From Galbitalea sp. SE-J8 (lineage in GTDB: Bacteria > Actinomycetota > Actinomycetes > Actinomycetales > Microbacteriaceae), in assembly GCF_030345695.1 (NCBI RefSeq), contig NZ_JAUASV010000015.1, forward strand, positions 22,551 to 86,550: 64,000 bases of DNA, in the 5' to 3' direction. The notes under the pieces are model-generated. The model saw only the letters and a list, made by a program, of their open reading frames with translations. It ran no database searches and was not told where the DNA came from. Positions 11,284-19,795 of this stretch are shown here, in pieces; position 1 is the stretch's first letter; the number at the start of each line of letters is the position of its first letter. A program made the position numbers and the translations under genes.

Positions 11284-11950
11284 TGGCGAGCAGGCCGAGC
11301 AGGAGGGAGCCGGCGATCGCGAGCATCACGAGCGCGACGAGCGCGTCCAGGATGCGCCACGCCAGCGGCCGCGCGAACAGCGGCCGCAGCAGGCGCGCGC
11401 CGTAGCCGAGCGCGCTGAACCAGAGGATGCTCGCGGCCGTCGCGCCGAGCCCGAACCACCAGCGCTCCGCGCCGTGGGTCGCCGACACGCTGCCGAGCAG
11501 CACGACCGTGTCGAGATACACGTGCGGATTGAGCCAGGTGAGCGCCGTGGCCGTGCCGACGGCCGCCGCGAGCGAGACGGATGCCCCTGCCGCATCCGTC
11601 TCCAGGCGCGACGGACGCAGCGCGCGCCGGGCCGCAAGCACGCCGTAGACCACGAGGAAGGCCGCGCCGCCGATCCGCACGACGACGAGCGTCCACGGCA
11701 CGAGCTGCAGCAGCGATCCGAGGCCGGCGACCCCGGCGGCGATGAGCACGGCGTCGGACAGTGCGCACACGAGCACGATCGCGCCGACGTGCTCGCGGCG
11801 CAGCCCCTGCCGGAGCACGAACGCGTTCTGCGCGCCGATCGCGATGATGAGCGAGGCGCCGAAGCCGAGGCCGGCCAGCGCGGCGGGCACAGCGCCGGCC
11901 ACGGCGCCGGCCAGAGCGACCGTCAGAGCAGCGGTCAGAGCGGCGAGCAC
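11276..11950 (-). CDS. lysE: LysE/ArgO family basic amino-acid exporter
   Basis: This 224-residue protein has about six hydrophobic helices and the LysE signatures LIIAIGAQNAFVLRQGL and TALTWLNPHVYLDTVVLLG. The family exports L-lysine and L-arginine (LysE in Corynebacterium, ArgO in E. coli). It is divergent from a LysG/ArgP regulator gene, the classical arrangement. The GTG start lies 6 bases after TAGCGT (11962-11957), which suggests a leaderless transcript. The last codons lie inside the long palindrome. Confidence 0.92.
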   Translation of the reverse strand: MLAALTAALTVALAGAVAGAVPAALAGLGFGASLIIAIGAQNAFVLRQGLRREHVGAIVLVCALSDAVLIAAGVAGLGSLLQLVPWTLVVVRIGGAAFLVVYGVLAARRALRPSRLETDAAGASVSLAAAVGTATALTWLNPHVYLDTVVLLGSVSATHGAERWWFGLGATAASILWFSALGYGARLLRPLFARPLAWRILDALVALVMLAIAGSLLLGLLATV

Positions 11951-12021
11951 ACCACGACGCTAGGGCTCCACGACCCATGCAGACCAGCTAATGATCCTTC
12001 AGTGCCATTAGCATCGTTCAG
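11951..12021. promoter_or_regulatory. Divergent lysE/lysG promoter with LysR-type operator
   Basis: CTAATG (11988-11993) and CATTAG (12006-12011) form a perfect inverted repeat with a 12-base spacer, the size expected for a LysR-type dimer site. The right half-site overlaps the lysG -10 box TAGCAT (12009-12014), which is 7 bases from the lysG GTG. The lysE -10 box TAGCGT is at 11962-11957. The layout fits activation of lysE and autorepression of lysG. Confidence 0.65.
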
Positions 12022-12864
12022 GTGGAGATCGCACAGCTCCGGGCGCTCGTCGCCGTCGTCGACGCCGGCTCGTTCGACGCCGCGGCTCGCGTGCTGCACG
12101 TCACGCCGTCCGCGGTCAGCCAGCGGATCAAGGTCCTCGAATCGAGCGCCGGCGCCGTGCTCGTGCGGCGCGCGAAGCCCGCGACCGCGACGGATGCCGG
12201 CGCGCGCTACGTGCGTCTCGGGCGCCAGCTCGACGCCCTCCTCGCCGACGCGACGGCTCCCGAGCAGAACGTGGCCGTGCCCCTCGCGGTCGGCAGCGAC
12301 GTGCTCGCGACCTGGCTGCTGCCGGCGCTCCTCGCCCTGCCCGACGGCGTGCAGGTCGACGTGCGCCGCGAGGACCAGGGCCACTCCGCCGACCTGCTGC
12401 GCGCGGGCGCCGTGATGGGCGCGATCACGAGCGACCCCGAGGCGGTGGCCGGCTGCACGAGCGAGCCGCTCGGCGTCATGCGCTACCGGCCGCGGGCGAG
12501 CGCCGCGTTCGCCCGGCGCTGGTTCCCGGATGGCGCGACCGTCGCCGCGCTCACGGTCGCCCCCGTCGTGGTGTTCGACCGCAAGGACGAGCTGCAGGAC
12601 CGCTACCTCGCCGCGCGGTCGCGCGCCGTGCTCGACCCGCCGCGCCACCACATCCCGGAGTCGACGACGTTCGCGCTCGCCGTGCGCGGCGGTCTGGGCT
12701 GGGCGATGCTGCCCGACGCCCAGGCCGAGGGCACGGTCGTGCTCGACGAGCGCCGGCATGTCGACGTTCCGCTGCACTGGCAGCAGTGGGCGCTGCGCAC
12801 GCCCGCGCTCGACGCGGTCGCCGACGCCGTGCGCGCGGTCGCGGCATCCGCCCTGCGCCGCTAG
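12022..12864 (+). CDS. lysG: LysR-type regulator LysG/ArgP
   Basis: This 280-residue protein has a winged helix-turn-helix at residues 1-60 (LVAVVDAGSFDAAARVLHVTPSAVSQRIKVLE). The effector domain follows, with the ArgP/LysG-type segment around PLGVMRYRPRASAAFARRWFP. The family senses lysine and arginine and activates the divergent exporter gene. The GTG start appears leaderless. Confidence 0.9.
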   Translation: MEIAQLRALVAVVDAGSFDAAARVLHVTPSAVSQRIKVLESSAGAVLVRRAKPATATDAGARYVRLGRQLDALLADATAPEQNVAVPLAVGSDVLATWLLPALLALPDGVQVDVRREDQGHSADLLRAGAVMGAITSDPEAVAGCTSEPLGVMRYRPRASAAFARRWFPDGATVAALTVAPVVVFDRKDELQDRYLAARSRAVLDPPRHHIPESTTFALAVRGGLGWAMLPDAQAEGTVVLDERRHVDVPLHWQQWALRTPALDAVADAVRAVAASALRR

Positions 12865-12892
12865 CCCCGTGCCGCTGGCAGCGCGCCGCTAG

Positions 12893-12973
12893 CCCTGTGC
12901 CGCTGGCCGCGCCCCGGCACTGCATCGTGCGCCCTGCGCCGCTGGCCGCGCCCCGGCACTGCATCGCGCGCCC
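12893..12973 (+). repeat. Two tandem 39-bp repeats downstream of lysG
   Basis: Segments beginning at 12893 and 12932 match over about 42 bases with two C/T mismatches (period 39, core GCCGCTGGCCGCGCCCCGGC). They lie in the 162-base gap between the convergent lysG and tspO genes. No open frame is supported in the gap. Confidence 0.75.
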
Positions 12974-13026
12974 GCGCCCTCGCGCGCCCCGCGCCGGACC
13001 TCGCGCGCCAGCCCCGCGCCGACCCC

Positions 13027-13521
13027 TCAGTTGAGCACTGCGGCCGCGCCGCTCAGCGACGTCGCGAACAGCAGCCACGCCCAGTACGGCGCGAGGAGCC
13101 AGGCCGCGAGCCGCGAGCGGCGCCGGAACGCGAGCATCGTGAGCAGCACGAGCACGTCGAGGGCGACGATGATCGCGAGCGCGATCCACAGCGCGGGCGG
13201 CCCGATCGCCGGGAACAGGCCGAAGAACACGGGTGTCCAGAGCGCGTTGAGCACGAGCTGCGCGATGTACAGCGCGAGGGCGCGCCGGCGCGACGGCGAG
13301 GGTCCGGTGCGCCAGACGAGCCACGCCGCGATCGCCATGAGTGCGTAGAGCACGGTCCAGGCCGGGCCGAACAGGCCGTTCGGCGGCGACCACGGCGCCT
13401 TCGCGGCCGTCGCGTACCACCCGTCGACGTTCGCGATCGTGGCCACCGTGCCGAGCGCGGCGACGGCGTAGGCGATGGCGAGGAACGCGACGAGCACGAG
13501 GGCCGAACGGATGCGACGCAT
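13027..13521 (-). CDS. tspO: TspO/MBR (tryptophan-rich sensory) family membrane protein
   Basis: This 164-residue protein has five hydrophobic helices and the TspO signatures WYATAAKAPWSPPNGLFGPAWTVLYALMA, LYIAQLVLNALWTPVFFG and a final PYWAWLLFATSLS. Family members bind porphyrins and have been tied to stress responses. The ATG at 13521 puts the first helix right at the N-terminus, as in homologues. A GTG at 13602 would add 27 unconserved polar residues and would start inside the TetR palindrome, so it is less likely. The promoter region is shared with the divergent tetR gene. Confidence 0.87.
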   Translation of the reverse strand: MRRIRSALVLVAFLAIAYAVAALGTVATIANVDGWYATAAKAPWSPPNGLFGPAWTVLYALMAIAAWLVWRTGPSPSRRRALALYIAQLVLNALWTPVFFGLFPAIGPPALWIALAIIVALDVLVLLTMLAFRRRSRLAAWLLAPYWAWLLFATSLSGAAAVLN

Positions 13522-13584
13522 GCGGCCAGCCTGCTGGCCACCGCGGCGCCCGGCGCCCGGCCCGGGATGCTCCCAGTCGCGGAT

Positions 13585-13620
13585 TTGCGAGTGAGCGCTC
13601 ACTCATTTACTCTCGTCGGG
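13585..13620 (+). promoter_or_regulatory. tetR-exporter promoter with palindromic operator
   Basis: The -35 box TTGCGA (13585-13590) and -10 box TACTCT (13608-13613) are 17 bases apart, and the GTG start follows 6 bases after the -10. A perfect 16-base palindrome, GAGTGAGCGCTCACTC (13589-13604), fills the spacer and is the obvious TetR-family operator. The layout implies leaderless, autorepressed transcription of tetR and the two exporter genes. Confidence 0.75.
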
Positions 13621-14234
13621 TGCCCAACCGCAGCCCCGTCGAACTCAGCGCGGAGGTGCGCAGCGTGCGCGCCGCCCGGATGACGCCCGACGACCGCCGC
13701 ACCGCGATCATCGAGGCGGTCGCGCCGCTCGTCGTGGAGCACGGGCGCGAGATCACGTCGCGCCAGATCGCCGAGGCGGCCGGCGTCGCCGAGGGCACCG
13801 TGTTCCGCGCGTTCGGCGACAAGGACTCGCTCATCCAGGCCGTCGTCGACCACCTGCTCGACCCCGCGCCGTTCCACGACGCGCTGCGCGGCGTCGACCC
13901 CGAGGATTCGCTCGAGCGCAAGATCGAGGACATCATGCGCCTGCTGCGCGCGCGCTTCGCGGGCGTCATGGGCGTCATGCGGGCGATGCGCGGGCCGGCC
14001 GGCGGGTCGCTGCCGAGTCCGACGCGCTACGTCGAGCTCGTGGTCGCGGCGCTGCAGCCCGACCTCGACCGGCTCGCCGTGCCCGCGGATGACGTCGCCT
14101 ACCTGCTGCGGCTCGTGACGTTCGCGTCCGCGATCCAGCCGTTCAACCAGGAGCGCGAGTTCGACACCGCCGAGCTCGCCTCGTTCGTCACCCGCGGCAT
14201 CGCCGCCCGTCCCACCCCCGAGAAGGAGAGCTGA
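13620..14234 (+). CDS. TetR family repressor of the adjacent ABC exporter
   Basis: This 204-residue protein has a TetR-type helix-turn-helix at about residues 43-64 (TSRQIAEAAGVAEGTVFRAFGDKDSLIQAVVDHLL). The C-terminal ligand domain is not recognisable by family. The GTG at 13620 is favoured because a well-placed promoter lies exactly 6 bases upstream; MTPDDRR at 13680 is an alternative start. The stop overlaps the ATG of the first exporter gene by one base, so it is co-transcribed with its likely targets. Confidence 0.88.
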   Translation: MPNRSPVELSAEVRSVRAARMTPDDRRTAIIEAVAPLVVEHGREITSRQIAEAAGVAEGTVFRAFGDKDSLIQAVVDHLLDPAPFHDALRGVDPEDSLERKIEDIMRLLRARFAGVMGVMRAMRGPAGGSLPSPTRYVELVVAALQPDLDRLAVPADDVAYLLRLVTFASAIQPFNQEREFDTAELASFVTRGIAARPTPEKES

Positions 14235-15970
14235 TGCTCGGACGCCTCATCCTGCGCTACCTCAGGCCGCACTGGCCGCTGCTCGCCGGAGTCATCGTGT
14301 TCCAGCTCGCGCAGTCGATCGCGAGCCTGTACCTGCCGACGCTCAACGCCGACATCATCGACAAGGGCGTCGCGACGGGCGACACCGGCTACGTGCTGAG
14401 CACGGGCGCCGTGATGCTCGGCATCACGCTCGTGCAGATCGCCGCGTCGATCGTGGCCGTGTACTTCGGGTCGAAGGCCGCGATGTCGTTCGGTCGCGAC
14501 ATCCGTGCCGCCATCGTGCACCGCGTGACCGCGTTCAGCGAGCGCGAGGTCACCCGGTTCGGCGCGCCGAGCCTCATCACCCGCACGACGAACGACGTGC
14601 AGCAGGTGCAGATGCTCGTGCTCATGTCGTGCACCCTGCTCGTGTCGGCGCCCATCCTCGCGATCGGCGGCGTCATCCTGGCTCTGCAGCAGGACCTCGA
14701 GCTCTCGCTCATCATCGCCGTCGCCGTGCCCGTGCTCATCATCGGCATCGGCGCCGTCATCGTGCGCCTCGTGCCGCTGTTCCGGCTCATGCAGGAGCGC
14801 ATCGACGCCGTCAACCGCGTGCTGCGCGAGCAGCTCGTCGGCATCCGGGTCGTGCGCGCGTTCGTGCGCGAGCCGCGCGAGGTCGCGCGCTTCGCCGCGG
14901 CGAACACGGATGTCACGGCCACCGCGACGAGCGCCGGCCGCCTGTTCGCGATCGTGTTCCCCGTCGTCATGCTCGTCATGAACGTGTCGAGCGTCGCCGT
15001 GATCTGGTTCGGCGCGTTCCGCGTGCAGGACGGCTCGATGCAGGTCGGCACACTGTTCGCGTTCCTCAGCTACCTCATCCAGATCCTGATGGCCGTGATG
15101 ATGTCGACGTTCATGGCGATCCTCATCCCGCGCGCGAGCGTGTGCGCCGACCGCATCGGCGAGGTGCTCGGCACCGAGTCGACCGTCGTGCTGCCGGTGG
15201 CCGGCCGCACCGCGGGCACGGATGCCGGCGCGCTCGAGTTCGTGAACGCGGGCTTCGCCTACCCCGGCGCCGAGGCGCCCGTGCTCCGCGACGTCGCGTT
15301 CCGGGTCGCTCCGGGCACGACCACCGCGGTCATCGGCTCGACCGGCGCGGGCAAGACGACGCTCGCGAGCCTCGTGCCCCGGCTGATGGACGTGACCGCC
15401 GGCGCCGTGCTCGTCGACGGCGTCGACGTGCGCGATTTCGACGCGGACGCGCTCTGGGAGCGCATCGGCATCGTGCCGCAGCGGCCGTACCTGTTCAGCG
15501 GGACGGTCGCCTCGAACCTGCGCTACGGCAAGACCGACGCGACCGACGAGGAGCTGTGGGCCGCACTCGAGACCGCCCAGGCGGCGGGATTCGTGCGCGC
15601 CCTGGAGGGCGGCCTCGATGCGCCCATCGCGCAGGGCGGCACGAACGTGTCCGGCGGCCAGCGCCAGCGGCTCGCGATCGCCCGCGCGCTCGTCAAGCGC
15701 CCGGCGCTGTACGTGTTCGACGACTCGTTCTCGGCCCTCGACACGCGAACGGATGCCGCGCTGCGCGCCGCGCTCACCCGGGACGTCGGCAGCGCCACGC
15801 GGCTCGTGATCGCGCAGCGCGTCTCGACGATCGTCGACGCCGACCAGATCGTCGTGCTCGAGGACGGCGCCGTCGTCGGCATCGGCACGCACGCCGGGCT
15901 GCTCGAGTCCAACCCCACCTATGCCGAGATCGTGAATTCGCAGCTGAGCGTCGAGGAGGCCCGTCGATGA
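14234..15970 (+). CDS. ABC exporter half-transporter A (degenerate ATP site)
   Basis: This 578-residue protein joins a six-helix exporter membrane domain (about residues 1-310) to an ATPase domain. Walker A is GSTGAGKTTL and the signature is VSGGQRQRLAIARAL. Walker B reads VFDDSFSALD, with Asp where the catalytic Glu normally stands. One degenerate site is the mark of heterodimeric type IV exporters, whose partner carries the intact site, and the next gene is that partner. The start overlaps the tetR stop (TGATG). The substrate is unknown; multidrug or lipid export is typical. Confidence 0.92.
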   Translation: MLGRLILRYLRPHWPLLAGVIVFQLAQSIASLYLPTLNADIIDKGVATGDTGYVLSTGAVMLGITLVQIAASIVAVYFGSKAAMSFGRDIRAAIVHRVTAFSEREVTRFGAPSLITRTTNDVQQVQMLVLMSCTLLVSAPILAIGGVILALQQDLELSLIIAVAVPVLIIGIGAVIVRLVPLFRLMQERIDAVNRVLREQLVGIRVVRAFVREPREVARFAAANTDVTATATSAGRLFAIVFPVVMLVMNVSSVAVIWFGAFRVQDGSMQVGTLFAFLSYLIQILMAVMMSTFMAILIPRASVCADRIGEVLGTESTVVLPVAGRTAGTDAGALEFVNAGFAYPGAEAPVLRDVAFRVAPGTTTAVIGSTGAGKTTLASLVPRLMDVTAGAVLVDGVDVRDFDADALWERIGIVPQRPYLFSGTVASNLRYGKTDATDEELWAALETAQAAGFVRALEGGLDAPIAQGGTNVSGGQRQRLAIARALVKRPALYVFDDSFSALDTRTDAALRAALTRDVGSATRLVIAQRVSTIVDADQIVVLEDGAVVGIGTHAGLLESNPTYAEIVNSQLSVEEARR

Positions 15971-17964
15971 GCGAGAAGACCACCCCCGCGGCGGGCGCAC
16001 CCGCCGCATCCGCCCCCCGCTCGGGCGCGCCCGCGCGGCGACCGGGACCCGGCGGCGGCGGACCGTTCGGCGGAGCGGGCATGCCCGCCGAGAAGTCGAT
16101 GAACTTCGTGCCGAGCGCGAAGCGCCTGCTCGCCCGCCTGGCCCCCGAGCGCCTGCCGCTCATCGCGGTCATCGTGCTCGCGATCGCGAGCGTCGGCCTC
16201 ACCGTCGCCGGTCCCCGTCTGCTCGGCGAGGGCACCAACCTCATCTTCGCCGGCGTCATCTCGTCGCAGCTGCCCGCGGGCGTCACGCAGCAGCAGGTCG
16301 TCGACCAGCTGCGCGCCCAGGGCGACGACGGCCGCGCCGACCTCATCGCGGGGCTCACCCTCACGCCGGGCGCGGGCATCGACTTCGCGGCACTCGGCCA
16401 GCTCGCGCTCGTCATCCTCGGGCTCTACCTGCTCGCCGGCCTGCTCGCGCTCGCGCAGGGCTACCTGCTCAACGGCGTCGTGCAGCGCACCGTGTACCGG
16501 CTGCGCGAGGACGTCGAGGCGAAGATCCACCGGCTGCCGCTGTCGTACGTCGACGGCATGCAGCGCGGCGAGCTGCTCAGCCGCGTCACGAACGACATCG
16601 ACAACGTCTCGCAGAGCCTGCAGCAGACGCTGTCGCAGATCGTGACGAGCCTGCTGAGCGTCGTCGGCATCCTGATCGCCATGCTCGTGACGAGCCCGCT
16701 GCTCTCGCTCATCGCGCTCGTCACCATCCCGCTCACGCTCGTGGTCACGACGGTCATCGCGAAGCGCTCGCAGAAGCATTTCGTGGCGCAGTGGCAGCGC
16801 ACGGGCGCGCTCAACGCCCGGATCGAGGAGGACTTCAGCGGTCACGCCCTCGTCAAGGTGTTCGGGCGGCAGCGCGAGTCGGAGCGCGAGTTCGCCGAGA
16901 AGAACGAGGCGGTGTTCCAGGCGAGCTTCCGCGCCCAGTTCATCAGCGGCATCATCATGCCCTCGATGATGTTCATCGGGAACCTCGTGTACGTCGCGAT
17001 CGCCGTCGTCGGCGGCCTGCAGGTCGCGGCGGGCTCGCTCACCATCGGCGCCGTGCAGGCCTTCGTGCAGTACTCGCGGCAGTTCACGCAGCCGCTCAGC
17101 CAGCTCGGATCGATGGCCAACCTGCTGCAGTCGGGGGTGGCATCCGCCGAGCGCGTCTTCGAGCTGCTCGACGCGGAGGACCAGAGCCCGGATGCGGTTC
17201 CCGCCCAGTCGCCGGACGCGCGATCGGGGCACCTCGCCTTCGAGCGCGTGTCGTTCTCGTACACGCCCGACAGGCCGCTCATCCGCGACGTGTCGTTCGA
17301 GGCGCAGCCCGGCCAGACGGTCGCGATCGTCGGGCCGACCGGGGCGGGCAAGACGACACTGGTGAACCTGCTCATGCGCTTCTACGACCTCGACTCCGGT
17401 CGCATCACGCTCGACGGGGTCGACATCGCGGCGATGACGCGCGCCGACCTGCGCTCGCGCACCGGCATGGTGCTGCAGGACACCTGGCTGTTCGCCGGCA
17501 CCATCCGCGACAACATCGCCTACGGCCGGCCGGGGGCGAGCGAGGAGGAGATCCTCGAGGCCGCCCGCGCCACATTCGTGGACCGCTTCGTGCACTCGCT
17601 GCCCGACGGCTACGACACCGTGCTCGACGACGAGGCCTCGAACGTCTCGGCGGGCGAGAAGCAGCTGCTCACGATCGCGCGCGCGTTCCTCGCGAAGCCC
17701 GCGATCCTGATCCTCGACGAGGCGACGAGCAGCGTCGACACCCGCACCGAGGTGCTCGTGCAGCACGCCATGAACGCGCTGCGCGCCGACCGCACGAGCT
17801 TCGTCATCGCGCACCGGCTCTCCACCATCCGCGACGCCGATCTCATCCTCGTGATGCGCGACGGCGGCATCGTCGAGCAGGGCACGCACGACGAGCTCGT
17901 CGCGGCGGGCGGCGTCTACGCCGACCTGTACGACGCGCAGTTCGCGGCCGCCGCGGACGAGTAG
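15967..17964 (+). CDS. ABC exporter half-transporter B (canonical ATP site)
   Basis: This 665-residue partner has a Gly/Pro/Ala-rich cytoplasmic N-terminus of about 45 residues, six membrane helices and an ATPase domain. Walker A is GPTGAGKTTL, and Walker B ILDEATSSVD has the catalytic Glu. The signature reads VSAGEKQLLTIARA, a variant usual in this partner type. A long extracytoplasmic insert between helices 1 and 2 (about residues 90-140) is typical of the same subgroup. It overlaps the previous gene by four bases (ATGA), which implies coupled synthesis of a heterodimer. Confidence 0.93.
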   Translation: MSEKTTPAAGAPAASAPRSGAPARRPGPGGGGPFGGAGMPAEKSMNFVPSAKRLLARLAPERLPLIAVIVLAIASVGLTVAGPRLLGEGTNLIFAGVISSQLPAGVTQQQVVDQLRAQGDDGRADLIAGLTLTPGAGIDFAALGQLALVILGLYLLAGLLALAQGYLLNGVVQRTVYRLREDVEAKIHRLPLSYVDGMQRGELLSRVTNDIDNVSQSLQQTLSQIVTSLLSVVGILIAMLVTSPLLSLIALVTIPLTLVVTTVIAKRSQKHFVAQWQRTGALNARIEEDFSGHALVKVFGRQRESEREFAEKNEAVFQASFRAQFISGIIMPSMMFIGNLVYVAIAVVGGLQVAAGSLTIGAVQAFVQYSRQFTQPLSQLGSMANLLQSGVASAERVFELLDAEDQSPDAVPAQSPDARSGHLAFERVSFSYTPDRPLIRDVSFEAQPGQTVAIVGPTGAGKTTLVNLLMRFYDLDSGRITLDGVDIAAMTRADLRSRTGMVLQDTWLFAGTIRDNIAYGRPGASEEEILEAARATFVDRFVHSLPDGYDTVLDDEASNVSAGEKQLLTIARAFLAKPAILILDEATSSVDTRTEVLVQHAMNALRADRTSFVIAHRLSTIRDADLILVMRDGGIVEQGTHDELVAAGGVYADLYDAQFAAAADE

Positions 17965-17968
17965 CCGC

Positions 17969-18057
17969 GCGGGCGTCGGCCGGACCCGCCGGGCGGGTGG
18001 CCGCGGGCGTCGGCCGGATCCGCTGGGCGGGTGGCCCGCGAGCGAAGCGAGCCCGCG
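17969..18057 (+). repeat. Two 34-bp tandem repeats and a GC-rich hairpin after the exporter operon
   Basis: Units at 17969-18002 and 18003-18036 differ at two C/T positions. They are followed by the near-palindromic GCGAGCGAAGCGAGC (18038-18052). They sit between the convergent exporter and oxidase genes and may stop transcription from either side. The rest of the 163-base gap shows nothing else. Confidence 0.6.
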
Positions 18058-18127
18058 TATCGAAGCCGCTCGTGGATGGCTCGGGCGTCGAACGGCGCGG
18101 GCGCCCGCTCGGCCGGCGGGGAGGCGG

Positions 18128-19795
18128 TCAGTGGCCGGTGAGCGGCGCGGTGAGGTGGGCGGCGAGCGAGGGCCGGTGCGTCATCCGTTCCTCCGCGTCG
18201 GCGAGGCCCGTCGCGGCGAGGCCGAGGTTCGCGCCGAGGAAGCGCAGCGGCTCGGGCTCCCAATCGGGGGAGCGGTGGCCGACCCAGGCCAGGGTCGTGA
18301 GGTCGGATGCCGCGCCGGTGATCAGGTCGGCGAGCGTGCGCCCGGCGAGGTTCGTGGTGCTGAGCCCGTCGCCGACGTAGCCGCCCGCCGTCGCGATGCC
18401 GTTCTCGAACGTGACGCCGGCGTGCCAGTCGCGCGGCACGCCGAGCGGGCCGCCCCAGCGGTGCGTCACCGCATACGGAGCCGCCTGCGGGAACAGGTCG
18501 TCGAGCGCGCGCTTCAGGTGCGCGAACACCCGATCCGAGCGGTCATAGGCCGGCCGGATCGTCGAGCCCCAGTGGTAGCGGGCCCCGCGTCCGCCGAACG
18601 CGAACCGGTCGTCGGCCGTGCGCTGGCCGTAGACGATGAGGTGCCGGTAGTCGGCGAAGGTCTCGCCGTGTGCGATGCCGATGGAGTCCCAGACGGATGC
18701 CGGCAGCGGCTCGGTCGCGATCATGAGCGAGTAGAGCGGCAGCACGCGCCGGTGCGTGCGGGGGAGCGTCGCGCCGTAGCCCTCTAGCGCGACGACGACC
18801 GCGCCCGCGTGCACGTCGCCGCGGGCGGTGCGCACCCGGCCGCGCTCCCAGTCGAGCACCTCCGTCTGCTCGTGGATCGTGACGCCGCGGCGCTCGACCA
18901 CGCGAGCGAGTCCGCGCACGAGCTTCGCGGGGTGCACGCGCGCGCAGGCCGGATCGTGCACGACGGCGAGCGCGCCGCGTGCGCCGAGCGTGCGGGCTGC
19001 GCCGCTCGTGCGGGGTGCGCCGAGCGTGCGGGCTGCGCCGCTCGTGCGGGGTGCGCCGAGCGTGCGGGGTGCGTCGAGCGTGCGGGGTGCGTCGAGCGTG
19101 CGGGGTGCGTCGAGCGCCTGGGGTGCGCCGCCCGTGCCCGCCGTGCCGGCCGCGCGCCCGGCGGCTCCTGCCGTCTCACCCGAGCGTGTTTCCCGAGACG
19201 CCGTCTCACCCGAGTGTGTTTCCCGAGACACCCCGGATTTCCGGGGTGTCTCGCGTAACACGCTCGGGTGAGCGGCCCCGGGACCGGCGAGAGCGTGCAG
19301 GGTCAGCTCGTCGACGCCGTAGGCCGCCGCCAGGGCGACCTCCGCGCGGGCCGCCGCGAGCTGCACCGCGGAGCGCGCCAGCGTGAGGGTGCCGCCGGCC
19401 GCCCAGTCGCACTCGATGCCCTCGGCCGCGACCACGCGCCCGACCTCGGCGACCGTGTCGACCATGGCCCGCCGCATCCGTACTGCCGCGTCGCGGCCGT
19501 GCCGGCGCTCGAGCGCGGCAGCGGATGCCGGGAACAGCGCGCTGCACCAGCCGCCGTTGCGTCCCGAGGCGCCGAACCCGGCGATCTCCTTCTCGAGCAC
19601 GACGATGCGCAGGGCGGGGTCGAGCTCGGTGAGGTAGTAGGCCGTCCACAGGCCGGTGAGGCCGCCGCCGACGATCGCGACATCCGCATCCGCGATGTGC
19701 TCGCCCCGCGTGCCGGGCAGGCCGGCGCGCGGCGTGAGGTCGTCGGGCACGGTGTCGTGCCACAGGCTCAGCGCGCGATACCGAGCGTCACCCAT
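18128..19795 (-). CDS. FAD-dependent amine oxidoreductase (PuuB/DadA-like) with internal repeat-derived insertion
   Basis: This 555-residue protein has an N-terminal dinucleotide-binding motif, VAIVGGGLTGLWTAYYL, followed by LEKEIAGFGASGRNGGW, the start of DadA-type flavoenzymes such as gamma-glutamylputrescine oxidase. It ends with GGYVGDGLSTTNLAGRTLADL. Homologues of this group are about 450-470 residues. The extra length is a block at about residues 172-272, made of hairpin and tandem repeats translated in frame, placed just before ALAVVHDPACARVHPAKLVRGL. The reading frame is unbroken, so the gene may still be active. The ATG at 19795 gives the conserved ARYRALSLWHDTV start. It follows an aminotransferase gene on the same strand, which supports a polyamine substrate. 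Confidence 0.85.
   Translation of the reverse strand: MGDARYRALSLWHDTVPDDLTPRAGLPGTRGEHIADADVAIVGGGLTGLWTAYYLTELDPALRIVVLEKEIAGFGASGRNGGWCSALFPASAAALERRHGRDAAVRMRRAMVDTVAEVGRVVAAEGIECDWAAGGTLTLARSAVQLAAARAEVALAAAYGVDELTLHALAGPGAAHPSVLRETPRKSGVSRETHSGETASRETRSGETAGAAGRAAGTAGTGGAPQALDAPRTLDAPRTLDAPRTLGAPRTSGAARTLGAPRTSGAARTLGARGALAVVHDPACARVHPAKLVRGLARVVERRGVTIHEQTEVLDWERGRVRTARGDVHAGAVVVALEGYGATLPRTHRRVLPLYSLMIATEPLPASVWDSIGIAHGETFADYRHLIVYGQRTADDRFAFGGRGARYHWGSTIRPAYDRSDRVFAHLKRALDDLFPQAAPYAVTHRWGGPLGVPRDWHAGVTFENGIATAGGYVGDGLSTTNLAGRTLADLITGAASDLTTLAWVGHRSPDWEPEPLRFLGANLGLAATGLADAEERMTHRPSLAAHLTAPLTGH
18981..19124 (+). repeat. Eight 18-bp tandem repeats inside the oxidase gene
   Basis: Eight 18-base units (GCGCCGAGCGTGCGGGGT and variants) run without gaps, with a partial ninth. 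On the minus strand each encodes six residues (variants of DAPRTL, GAPRTS, GAARTL), so copy-number change keeps the oxidase frame. Confidence 0.9.
19171..19272. repeat. Palindromic repeat element (CACCCGAGCGTGTT family) inside the oxidase gene
   Basis: Two tandem 30-base units (19171-19200 and 19201-19230) are followed by a hairpin at 19205-19272 whose 32-base arms differ at three positions. The arm sequence CTCACCCGAGCGTGTT recurs at 55334-55397 and 56657-56724. The element is translated as part of the oxidase. Confidence 0.85.

Noticed and set aside
18128..19795. FAD oxidase as a pseudogene
   Set aside because: Despite the repeat insertion the frame is continuous and both conserved halves, including the FAD motif and C-terminal motif, are intact.
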